Positions 26,901 through 37,135 of a stretch of 64,000 nt of DNA are shown here, one piece after another. Location: NCBI GenBank assembly GCA_936440205.1, contig OW387148.1, positions 14,439,961 to 14,503,960 of the forward strand, written 5' to 3'. Under the pieces are notes generated by a model. It was not told the origin of the DNA and searched no databases. It saw nothing but the letters and a program-made list of their open reading frames with translations. Within the stretch, counting starts at the first letter, position 1. Each line of letters opens with the position of its first letter. Made by a program: the position numbers and the translations under genes. This DNA comes from Lepidonotus clava (lineage: Eukaryota; Annelida; Polychaeta; Phyllodocida; Polynoidae).

Positions 26901-28604
26901 GTCGGACTGCTGTCAGCTACATGTACAACCTTCCTAACTTTGAGGTCTAAAAGTTGTTACCTAACCTTTTTAATTTTCTTTTCTAGTGACTTAATGCTGT
27001 TTTCAAGTCACAGACTGTAAATTCAAAACACTATTTTACGACCGTCAGTTGATTACCTTCCTGGAATGTCATTACATGATTTTAAATAACGTGTTCCCTG
27101 TGCACATGGAATATTTGGTTATCTCTGAAAGGCTCAGTCTGACATTTGTATATCTGGCTGTTCAATTATGTCCTTTGGTGGAATTGGGTCGTGGGTTTTT
27201 CTTTGAACTATGGTCCCAATATCATACTGAAGGTAGATTCCTTACGCATTACGAAGAGGCCAGCGTTGAGGTAATGAATTTATATTGGTTCCCGATATCT
27301 AGTCGTGTGTTATTTTAAGCCAAGGTTTCAATAACGATGACCGGGATGTCCTTAGGAAATGAGGAATTTCCCTTACTTCTATGAGGCCGGAGATGAGAGG
27401 CAGAAATCGATCAATGTGGACTTAACAAGGTTTGGCGGCACCAATCTCCGAGCCAGCTTACCTTGATATGGTATTTTGGGTCTGGGAGAGGGGAGTGGAT
27501 TTCGCTGATGGTCTATGTAATACTGACAGCATCAAGTTTAGAAAAAAAATAGTAAGCACGCAGGTAATATTCATACTGTTGAGCCTAAATGCCTCTAGGT
27601 AACTTATAGACAGCTTTAGGCGAAATGGCTTCTATGTGCCTCCAGCTGACACCAATAACCTATTTTTTTATCAATAATATCGGAAAATCGAATATTGACA
27701 TTTTGTGAAATACATTAAATTGGACTTGCTAACGTTTTACAGTGAATAAAGATTAAAGTTTCCCTTTACATGAAATATAGGCCTAGTAAAAGAAAAACAA
27801 CTTCTACAAGGGGCTGCTTAACTCACGGAGGAAAATTTAAATCACAAAATTACTGTGTTATTTTGTGGTTGTTCCCGATTTCTACATATTAGGAGCACAA
27901 TGCCTGTAACCGCCTACCACTCCCCGACCCTTGGGCCTTCACTGGGCCCTACCTGGTCCCTCAACCTCTTCCTACCGCACGTTTCTCAGTGAGAAAACCG
28001 TCAGGCAACCATCTGCCACGACCTGGCATTGCCATGGAAACTGACAGAAGGAGTCGGATCCGCCCGCTGTTGTACATTTCACGGCTATTGCTCCTGGGCG
28101 TGCCTGGAGGAGCCCCCAATGCCTCCCTCCTCCAGCAACCCTTAGTCAGAAGTGTTCTTTTCTACACCAGCCTTGATCCTGGTAATAGTATTATTACTCT
28201 TCTGACTGTCTCCATTGCCATGTTTTCTTGGTTACGATATTAGTACCTACAACCTCGTGCCAAATACACATGTCGAATTTCTGTTTTCATTGCCTGGCGC
28301 ATTTGTTTATCATTTGTTTCATATTTAAAGAAAACCAATAATTAAAAACGTTTCGAGATGTGGTAACATTAAAAGAGTTTCATATTCAGTTATTCTTTCA
28401 GTTTATAATTATAAATGTATTTGAATGGGACTTATTTCTGATTCCTCTGAATTTAGAAAAATGTGATTTATCATAGCCTCTCATGTTGAATATGTACATG
28501 AATATGATGGTCATGTGAAAACAGTCCTCATCTATCTATCGCGTGTTTAAATTTTCACGAGGAGTTAAGCAGGCGGTAATTACGAGGTGAGTGTTTGGAG
28601 TAGG

Positions 28605-28905
28605 CAGTCCTATGTCAAACCGGTTTTCTTTTGCTCAGATTGAGCTTCTCATAACATCAGGGTCGGCAGTAAGGTCCCCTGAGACCAGATTAACTCTGGG
28701 GCTCTCTACCCTAACCTTTACTAATGATTATATAAACAGGCCTTGCATGCTATATAAACAGGCCTTCACACTGTGTATTCATTGTCTAACTACTGGAATG
28801 AGTAGTTGAGAGCCCCAAACCCAGTATCAGATTTCTATAACAACCAAATGGTCGGTCCAGCCTTATGTAATACACTGGGGAATGAATCGGTTTGACATAG
28901 GACTG
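28605..28905. mobile_element. MITE-like element, 18-bp inverted ends, 4-bp TAGG duplication
   Basis: CAGTCCTATGTCAAACCG (28605-28622) and its exact reverse complement (28888-28905) bound a 301-bp segment. TAGG abuts both ends (28601-28604 and 28906-28909), consistent with a 4-bp target duplication. Inside are a second inverted pair, GGGGCTCTC (28698-28706) with GAGAGCCCC (28808-28816), and a 22-bp-period direct repeat at 28729-28766. There is no coding frame. I cannot assign it to a superfamily. Confidence 0.65.
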
Positions 28906-29762
28906 TAGGCCTATTGTGGGGGCGCGTGCTTGACCTATGGTTTCTGGGGCCTTAAATAATGAACTCGCTGATTGTCAATTGTTATCTGTCAGTGAGAGGG
29001 GTTTCCCACAAATAAAAAATGTAGCGACTATTGACAAGTGGGGATGATGATCCCCCAAATGGTGCACGGGATGGAAGGTAGGGCTAGGTGTAGGATTGTT
29101 TGAGGGTGTTCGGAAACTGATCAATACTGAACTCCTCCAGTGGGTGTGAGCGGGGATGTGGGTAGTTTTCTCTCCCCGCGGGCCCTGCCCTGCCCCGGGT
29201 TGTGGCGTAACGTTACACCCCCGACGACCGCCCCGTGTTGGTAAATAACGTCCGCTCCGTTTTGTCAACAAACTCTCAGAGTTTAGACAGCGCGGTCATA
29301 ATTTGACTAGGGTGGGGATCCCCAGAGATAGGTGTGAACATTGGACACGTTTTGCTTAGTGCACTATACGGTTTGTATTATCAGAAAATATTGAAATAAG
29401 CATAGATTATTTTTCTCATTCTGAAGTTCAGCCTGACACAATAAAAGAAATATTTAGCGCGGAGCTCTTCTCTCTCATAATGTTATGTGCATCCATCTAA
29501 ACTTCCTTTCCACTCCTAACATTATCTGTTCGAAGTGTTATAATAATTTGAGGAAAATAATCCTATTAACTGGAGGCCCTATGCTTGTATTCTGATACTG
29601 TCAATACAGTACATAATTGGGACTTAGATGTGATTGCATCTCTGCGTTTCAAATTCTGTCATTTATGACTTTAAAATTCAGGAAACCTGTAGATATAGTA
29701 AGAACACAATGATATGCGTACAGAGGTAAAAATATGACATCATTAAATAGACTTTGACGTAC

Positions 29763-30690
29763 CTGTGTGTGTCCGTTTGTGGATTTTGAGGTTCTCGGAG
29801 CGGGCGAACACCTTGCCGCAGCCGGGGAAGGGGCAGGGGAAGGGTTTCTCTCCGGTATGCACCCTGATGTGGTTGACCAACTTATACTTGGCCTTGAAGG
29901 GCTTGCCCTCCCGCGGACAGTCCTGCCAGGAGCAGGCGTGGGTGGCCATCTCGGGCCCCCCGACGTGCTCCACCGTCAGGTGCGTCACGATCTCGTGCAT
30001 GGTGGAGAAGGTCTTGTTGCACGGTTTGCGGGGCTCGGGCAGGTCCTGGTCGATCCAGAGACACGTGTGCTCCTGTTTGATGGGCGGCCGCATGTAGCGG
30101 AAGAAGGCGCCGGGGCCGTGCGGGCCCATGTGGTTCATGTGGCCCATGGCGTTCATGTGGTTCATGTGGCCCATGTTCATGTTCATGTGCGCGGCGGCCG
30201 TGGAGTGGTGGAAGTGGTCGGCTGTGCGCGGACTGGTCATCTGGTTGAACTGGTCAGCCCGGCCGTACATGTCGGCCGCGCCCGGCAGGCCCAGCCGCAT
30301 CTGGCCGTTGACGTGCGCGGCGGCGGCGCTCGAGTGGTGGCCGTCGTGAAGTCCGGGGAAGAGCACATGGCTGGACGCGGCGTCGCTGTGGTGGGCGGCG
30401 GCGTGCAGGCCTGCCGACGACGGCACGAACATGGAGTGGTGCGGGGACGCCGTCTGCGGGTCGCCCAGCCCCGACATGTGGTCCCGGCGCAGGAGGAAGT
30501 CGCGGGCGGCGTAGGGGTGTGCGTGGTGGGCCGGGTGAGACATGGCGGCGTACGAGTTGGCCTGCGCCCCGTACTGCTGCTGGGAGTGGGCGGCGCTGGC
30601 GTCCCCCATGCCGTGGGTCGGCGACAACTTGAGGCCCGTGTGGCCCAGGTGGGCCGAGTGGGCCGTGTCCATGAACGGATTCAGCATCAT
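29763..30690 (-). CDS. Zic: Zic coding exon 1: N-terminal region and zinc fingers 1-3
   Basis: This exon encodes residues 1-309 plus the first base of Gly310. Near the start is LNPFMDTAH (3-11), resembling the vertebrate ZIC3 LNPFGD segment, followed by KLSP (21-24). The ZOC-type motif ARDFLLRRD is at 62-70. FPGLHD (111-116), YGRADQF (142-148) and SPRT (153-156) match conserved vertebrate ZIC blocks. A Met/Asn/His-rich stretch lies at 169-188. The ZF-NC segment [16 protein letters not shown] ends at 207 and contains IKQE, a SUMO consensus with Lys205. Finger 1 is the atypical Zic/Gli tandem-CWCH2 type (C210, W212, C224, H237, H242). Finger 2 uses C253, W255, C258, H274, H278, and finger 3 uses C286, C291, H304, H308. 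The ATG was chosen because it opens the conserved N-terminus. A second ATG follows at once and has A at -3. Confidence 0.97.
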
Positions 30691-31189
30691 GGAGAGTTCG
30701 TAGTCGACTACTCACACAAAGAAAATAACTTAAAATTTGTCTCAAATCATAAACACTATGATTTGAAACAAGAACAAGAACTTACTTGTGGGAGAAGCAG
30801 TTGTGGTTTTAAGTCCAGAGAAAGTCCTCCGAGTGTGTTTATAATAACATCAAGTTGTCCAAATGTAAATGGAATTCAAATAATAATAAAATAATTGTAA
30901 ATTCCAGCCAGGATTTCTATGTGCAAACATGAAACCTTACTGTATATAATCAATAAATGTAAAGTCCGCGAGAAGAAGGAATCCTAATCATCACAAGTGA
31001 AGTGGTGAATGTATAGTAAACAAACAGTAGTTGCAGAGCCAGCAGTATAAGTTCCTCCTGTGAATGACAAGCTGCAGTTCCTCCTGTGAGTGTGTGTCAG
31101 CAGTGTATCCTCATGGTGGGAAGGTAACAACTCCAGGTGCGGGAGGTGGTGTGCGGAGGTGTGCGCCTGCTGGCAGGTAGCGACTGACT
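30691..31189 (-). other. Inferred Zic 5' UTR (about 499 nt) with short uORFs
   Basis: This lies between the predicted start site (A at 31189) and the ATG at 30690. It contains several upstream ATGs, including a minimal uORF ATG-ATT-TGA at 30750-30742 inside a hairpin. A direct repeat GTTCCTCCTGTGA occurs twice near 31040-31090. A pyrimidine-rich TTTTCTTTGTGTGAG/TAG just before the ATG (about 30700-30720) could be a splice acceptor, so the 5' UTR may be interrupted or shorter in mature mRNA. Confidence 0.45.
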
Positions 31190-31219
31190 GACCGGCGGGT
31201 GGTGGGGGCCGGGTATATA
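31185..31219 (-). promoter_or_regulatory. Zic core promoter: TATA box plus initiator
   Basis: On the minus strand TATATA occupies 31219-31214 in a GC-rich context. TCAGTC, matching the TCAKTY initiator, has its A at 31189. The first T of the TATA box is exactly 30 nt upstream of that A, the usual spacing. A second overlapping TCAGTC has its A at 31185. No DPE-like sequence is seen at +28 to +32. The start site is predicted and has not been measured. Confidence 0.6.
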
Positions 31220-32720
31220 CACACTAGACACCCCTGACGGAGGCCGGCCTAGGAGGGCTGCTGGAGTCTGGGGGTAGTAGTACCGGGAGTGGGGACTGCC
31301 TACCGGGATGATGATACTCTAATGACGCCCTGCCTACCAGCTGACCGCCTTTTGTAGCTGCTGTCTGGACTCTGCTACTGGTGACCAAGTCGGCCAGGGT
31401 CTAGTCGTAGTAGCTGTGGGTCCCAACTGTCAGAACCGGCCCACTCTCTGTTGTCATCTGCTGGTCGCGCCGCCGGGGACAGGATGCGCCAACTGATGAT
31501 GCTGAGCACCAGCTCTGCCGTGGAGTAGGGTGGGGCGGACCTCCTGGGCGGAGGTGTGAACGCCTGGAGGAGGCGGAGGTCGGTAGGAACCAAACTGGCC
31601 CTGCGCGACACCGGGAGGTGTGGTGAATGATGAAAAAGGAAGGAGGCTCGCGTAGGGAGTGTTTGATGCTGCGGAGAGTGAGAACAACCTCAGGACAACT
31701 CCTGGGTTCCTCCTGCGATCCTGTGAAGATACCCCTTACCGGAGAGTCCTGTAGGTGTGAAGTGTCCCTGTAGCGGGATGGGGTGACTGTCCGTGGGGGT
31801 CAGTGGTGGCCGACTGGTCGTGTGTCGCCCCCTGTGTGTGCGGGTCGCCGGGAGGTGGGCAGGAGCAGGCCCTGTAGATGAGGCGGGGGTCTCCGGGAGT
31901 GGGGTGCCGCGCTCCGGGCGGCGTGGGGCTGGTAACAGGTACTGGAGGAAGGAGCCTTAGCGTCCTGCTGTAAGGTCCGGCTGTGCAGCCCTATGGTACT
32001 GGAGGGAGTAGTGGCGCTGTGTATATGTATGTTCACCACTCAGAGCACGCCCACCGACTGCCGACCCCCTCTCGTCGTCGCATCATTTGTGTTCGCCTCG
32101 CTCACCCCCTTGAACCACTCAACAGGGTTCTGGCACACAACAGCATGACTTACATGCGCCGGGCTCGGGAAGGGGCCGGAAAAAGTCTCCTCCCCGGCCG
32201 TAAGGGGCCCGTCCGGGGCGCCGACCACGCCCCTTTAGTCGGGGAATAAAGGCCTGTCGGCTTAATGACCGCCACCCATTGGCCGGGCCGGTTTGATTGA
32301 CGGGTCTTAGACCCCGCCCCTTAAGTCCCTTGCCTAAGCGGCCATGAAGGGAACCCTCGCCTGCGCATGCGTCATGGCCTGCCAATCTTGTCGGGGTGAG
32401 ACGTCAAACGGAGTGAAATACGACTTCATCTCGCCGCCTGTGGTGGGACCAGGTCTCTGCCTGTGTTTCTCCCCCTCTCCGGCGGCTACCCCCTACTCCC
32501 GACCCCCTGCCTCCTCTCCCTACCCTCACACTCCGTCTCAAGCATATTCACCACAACACACACCGTCGCGAACGCAAAAGGGGGTCGCGATTTATTTTCA
32601 ACGAGAAATAATCACAAATTTATACCCACATAATCCTACCTAGAAACTCTAAATCCCGACCCCCCTGTAGATGATCCAACATTCCCAATCCGACATCCCG
32701 CTAGCCCGGCGGAGAGACTT

Positions 32721-32750
32721 TATAAAACAGATCGCAGTGGGAAGTCAGTT
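32721..32750 (+). promoter_or_regulatory. Candidate divergent TATA/initiator promoter
   Basis: TATAAAA at 32721-32727 is followed by TCAGTT, a full TCAKTY match with A at 32747, 26 nt after the first T. Upstream (32250-32400) is a GC-rich stretch with CCCATTGG, TGATTGACGG, a GC box and TGCGCATGCG (NRF1-like). It points away from Zic, about 1.5 kb from the Zic start. No coding sequence follows that I can support, so it could drive a non-coding transcript or be chance. Confidence 0.3.
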
Positions 32751-35412
32751 CCAATCTGAGCAGGTTTGACACTTGTTTTCTAGTAGTCAGGTCCCAATAC
32801 TCCTCTCTGTACATATACACCCTCTGGTGGCGGAAGTGGGAACTGTGTGAGAGGTGGAGTGTTTACATGTGTGTGTGGGGTTTGGAAACCCGGCTCTCGG
32901 CCGGCAACCCGAGACGCTGGTCGTATACCGTCTGGTTTTCATCAAATGCATATTTATATGAAAAAATATATCTTTTTTTATTCGCTTTGCGTTGGAGCAT
33001 GCTAACACTACTGACGCACCCCCTCGAGTCCCCTACCGAAATTCTCATATATACGTACACTATAGGCCTTTCATAAAGTATACATTCTGATTCACAGAAG
33101 AACCATGTTGATAACTTTTTTTCCCCTCTCTTTTTCAAAATTCGAGATTTCCATGTACATCTGCAGCATTATCTTGGTCGTAGTATGGCCGCTCGTCATC
33201 AATGAGTGAATCTTACAATGTGCCAGCATGGTTTCCATACTACAAAGGGGGTTGTTTTTTAAGTTTATTTTTTCCAACTCTCAGATGTAGTAACTCGTAG
33301 GTGACGAAATTACAGTTTGCATGTCAGTCCCTGTTAGGTATGGGCAGGGGTGTGAGACTGTGTAGGGGGGTGAGTTGGGTAAAGGGGGGGGGGGTCAATG
33401 CTGTGATGTTTGAGGTTTACAGCAGAGAGAGACAGCTCTACAGTTATACCTGGCGGTATGGGGACAGGAGGAGGGGGACAAACTGTGAACTCCAGGGGTG
33501 CACCAGGGGGGTGTTTCCTGGGGGTCGGGACTCCCCGTGGAGTTCATAAAGTATACTGCAAGCATAATGAACTTCGCCCGAAAGTCCAACCTGTAAACCT
33601 TGTACCTTATACAATTTCAAATTTTGGCTGTGCAGATCCCTAAATTTCAATGCTTTTACTCCATTCCAGCCCCCCTCCTACTTTTTACATCCTGACCCAG
33701 CTCCCCGCCCCTCCTACCCCTCCCCCACCCCTACTGGTGTGTAACTCCGAACAATGATATTACAACCTGGGCCCTCGAAGGTCGCCATCCTACGACCAAC
33801 AAGTAGTCTCCACGTCGTTGCTATTCTGCCTCTGTACAAAAGGCCCGGGGCTGGGGCAGACGACATTTGTCCCGCCGCGCCTGAATAGGGCGGGAAACCA
33901 CTTGACGCAGACGACATCAACTCCTCAGAACAGGACCAAATGAGAGCGCAGGAACTTCACCAAAAATCAAGAAATAAACTTACTGTTAACCGAAAGAAAA
34001 ACGCTGATCTCTTTATTCGGAACGGATATGTTGTGGGTGTGGTTACATTGCATTGGGGTGATTTTTGTCGCTGTTAGGGAGGTTTTTTTTTAAAGATCGA
34101 GTACACAAAAGTCGTCTGACTTGTGGGGAGAAGGGCGCCAACTCTGGTCAAGCATCATCAGCGGCCTACTCATAGGTGTAAGGACGAGGGGAGGGGAGGG
34201 GTAGTGGGCTACTCGGAGAGCAACCGCCATTATTGATGAAATGACCAACGGGCGGAAAAGGGATTGGAAATTAATTATTCGGAATCTCTGAACAAACCGC
34301 AATCTAACCACTGACACTTCCTTTCAGCCCCAGACAGACGATCTGTGCCCTCAGAGGAAGCTCCTCCGTGAGAATGGAGCTCTCCGCCATGGCAGCTACC
34401 TACCCTGCCCAGAAAGTGTTTTGTATTTACTTGAGAGGTGAGTCCGTGAGTCCCAGCAGCAACAGACCCTGGTAGCAGACTGAACCAAGGCCCTGTCACA
34501 CCCAGATTGGGGAGCAGGATGCCCATGTACACTGATGGAAGTTACATGGGAATCAACTTTAATACTGAAAGTATATTGATACATACTGTATGACTCGATA
34601 CATTGGGGCGATATAGTTTTCCATATTGTAAATATTGTAACGTTTGTCAAATCTCTGCATGCTTGCCATACATATTGAGTTGGGTGCGGCGAGGCTTGGT
34701 ATGATACGGAGACCCATACAGTATGAAGCTCCCACAGAGTCAACAGGGCGGACCAGCAATCCCATCATGCAGAACCCGGCTTGGTGCCCTCCCTTAAACC
34801 GTTTACCTCCATTCACCCATCTCTCCAGTCTGTCACCCCCATTTCCACGAAATTTTCCCTCGTTCTAAGTCTGTGTATTCTCATGTGATCAGTTTTGCAA
34901 GTCTCCAGAGGGACGTCAGAGCTTAGGAAGTGTGAAAGGTCCAGGACTTATGTTTTGTGTTTCCGCTTCCTTCGAGATTTGTAAGTTTAGTTTTACGTAT
35001 TTATGTTTTTAAAGCAAGCATCGTCCGAACAGCTCAGTGTATTATGTGACAATAAATGGGACCAGCATGGCAAGAATTAAAAGAAATAATATTATTATGG
35101 CGGTGGGGATCCAGCTTTACGCTATCAGGACCCAAACAAACAGGGACTTCATGACTTAGAGTAGAGCGTGTGTATGACGGACGGGGTGGGCGGGGGAGGA
35201 GGGCGGAGGGAGGGGTTACCATGGTAGTTGTTGCCCTAGGTAAGCAGTGGCACCACCCCCACCACCACCAGCACGGCGGGCACTGTTGACTCTACCCAGC
35301 TATGAAAATTAATTATCCCGGCGTCCGTCAGTTGACAAGGCCCGGCCTCCTGCGTCTGGCCTTGGTGAGATAATGGGGGGAGGATCCCCTCCTCCAGGGT
35401 GTGTGTTTGTTT

Positions 35413-35432
35413 GGGGGGGGGGGGGGGGGGGG
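35413..35432. repeat. Homopolymer run of 20 G
   Basis: This is an uninterrupted G20 run. Other long G or C runs are at 4264-4275, 8318-8331, 16659-16672 and 19908-19924. Such runs are prone to length error in assemblies. Confidence 0.95.
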
Positions 35433-36949
35433 TCTCAGGAGGGGGGTAAGATGGTCCAGCTGTGAAGGGGAGGGCTGGGGAGGAGGGTGGGAGAGACTTG
35501 GTCTGAAGAGGTGTGATTCAATGGCGAGTATCAATGATTACCCAATGAACTATTACTTCAGCATAATGTTTCATTGAATTGCGTCGTTCATCAACTATGA
35601 GAGGCCACGCTATTTTAGGAATCATCATTCCCTGTACCTATCCTGCGTTTGTAGCTATATAGATGTTTTTGAGTTGCTCAATCTGCAATAATTTGGTATC
35701 CAATATAATTTCAAATGGGATTGGAATGATGATGTCAGTTGCCAGTATGTTGTATCAGACACACACGCGCGCGCGCACATTCACACATATATAATATGTG
35801 TATCATTAGGTAGGCCGTATCTACCCGGGCTATGGTTGTCTAGCGGATCCTAGTGTTTAGAGAGGTGTTGGCGAGATGCCGTTAGTGGGGACTCGCCCCA
35901 TCCCGACCCGGCCCCACAGTGGGCCTGTGTAAGCACCCAGTGGGTAGATCCCCATGAGGTGTTCCCCGACGGCCACAACGACTCACAGAGCTGCTCCCCT
36001 CCTCCCCTACCGCCCTCCTCACATGGCCGCTTCCAAACCTCTAACTCTCGCGCATTTATCACTGCCTAATTCATCGGTATTTTATCTGGTAATGGAAGGC
36101 AACAAATGCAACAATATCATTTTGTCCTCCCTGAGATAATTTCGGCACTCAATATGAGTAGTAGAGATGTGGCAAATGTGGATGGCATGTACGTCTTATC
36201 AAAATGTTTATACTTGTATGATGTTACGTGCCGGGATAATACTATTGCTGAATAATGTGAACGGGTCTTTTTTTCTATGTATTGTCACAACCACTGTGTA
36301 TTATTTCAGGTGGAACCCACGGTTGTACAAATAGCCCTCTCTAAAAATCTACCTGTGCCCGCACGGCCCCATGCACGGTTAGTGGATGTCATTTTTGGGC
36401 CGAGTCGTTTACCTAGATTCTGAGAAAGCGCCTTCATAATTTCCGCTTGTGTTTTTACCTCTGGTAATGTCATATAATTCAGACTACTCTACGTACATTC
36501 CACTTGTTCTATTTGTAGAATGGAGCGGATCTCCAATCATACCCACCATGTGATATACCATGGAAGGTATGGAGAGAGAAATAATCCATTTTGCTCTCCA
36601 TGGATATACTCCCACTCCCACGGGTGTTCGCTATGAGATTCCCGAGATGATAGCAGCACATTGATTATTTCAATACGGACATTCTTTGGTGTCCAATGGA
36701 TAATTCGAGATTAGTTTAGGATAACAGTTCTATTACCCATGTAATCAATGTTGACTTTTGTGCAGTATAAAAAAAACGCTCTATAGCTGAGAGTAAACAA
36801 ACATAACCCCACTCATCACATCCGCATAATAGACCCTGACTCAGCCCTCGCCTCTGGGATCAACTTCAACCTACCCAGCCTCCTGGTCATCACAATTTGC
36901 CCCCTTCACTTCCTCTTCTGGTAAAAAACAAACATGTTGAGAGAGCCCG

Positions 36950-37135
36950 CTGGGCCGGGAGACCGGCGGACGGCGGGGGGCTGCCGGGGTATGGGCGGGG
37001 AGGTGCCGGGGAGGCTGAGGGGGAGGGCCGGGCAGGAGGCGGGAGGTGCCGGGAGGACGGGCGAGGCCGGGCCGGGAGGCCGGGGGTGGGCCCAGCGTGG
37101 GGCCGGAGGTGTCGGGGTAGAGGCGGGCCTGGTGC
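36950..37135. other. G-rich island with many GGG runs (G-quadruplex potential)
   Basis: The plus strand carries roughly eighteen runs of three or more G in about 185 bp, with little AT. Open frames in several frames on both strands arise from the scarcity of AT-rich stop codons and show no family similarity. It could be a CpG-rich regulatory island. Confidence 0.5.

Larger units (their letters stand above)
8007..29762 (-). other. Zic intron 1 (21,756 bp), no embedded gene recognised
   Basis: The intron is bounded by GT at 29762-29761 and AG at 8008-8007, with a short T-rich tract before the acceptor. I found no convincing coding exon on either strand. It contains homopolymer G/C tracts, short tandem repeats, one MITE-like element (28605-28905), several CTCF-like motifs, two copies of the recurrent CAGACGACA motif and GC-rich patches at 16.4-16.5, 20.6-20.9 and 22.5-22.6 kb. 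Length and composition fit an intron carrying cis-regulatory elements. That role is inferred. Confidence 0.9.
7333..30690 (-). other. Zic: Zic/odd-paired gene, coding span (two coding exons, one intron)
   Basis: The coding span runs from the ATG at 30690 to the TGA at 7333-7335 on the minus strand. Exon 1 (30690-29763, 928 nt) ends ACACACAG followed by the donor GT at 29762-29761. Exon 2 (8006-7333, 674 nt) is preceded by TTTTCCAG, so the acceptor AG lies at 8008-8007. The intron is phase 1 and splits the Gly codon of the HTG-EKPF linker between fingers 3 and 4. Joined, the frame gives 309 + 1 + 223 = 533 residues with no internal stop. As I recall, vertebrate ZIC1-3 share this intron position and carry a second intron after finger 5 that is absent here. 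Zic proteins are nuclear C2H2 factors acting in neuroectoderm, mesoderm and segmentation. Confidence 0.96.

Noticed and set aside
27049-27318. 89-codon plus-strand open frame of non-biased composition
   Set aside because: It looks more protein-like than most, but no family, start context or flanking splice site supports it.
29767-30894. 375-codon open frame antisense to Zic exon 1
   Set aside because: It is the complement of a GC-rich, Ala/His-rich Zic exon. Its Val/Gly/Arg-rich composition matches no family.
36540-36615. Imperfect hairpin that might be a microRNA precursor
   Set aside because: Arms pair in only short stretches and the loop is too large. It does not fit a precursor fold.
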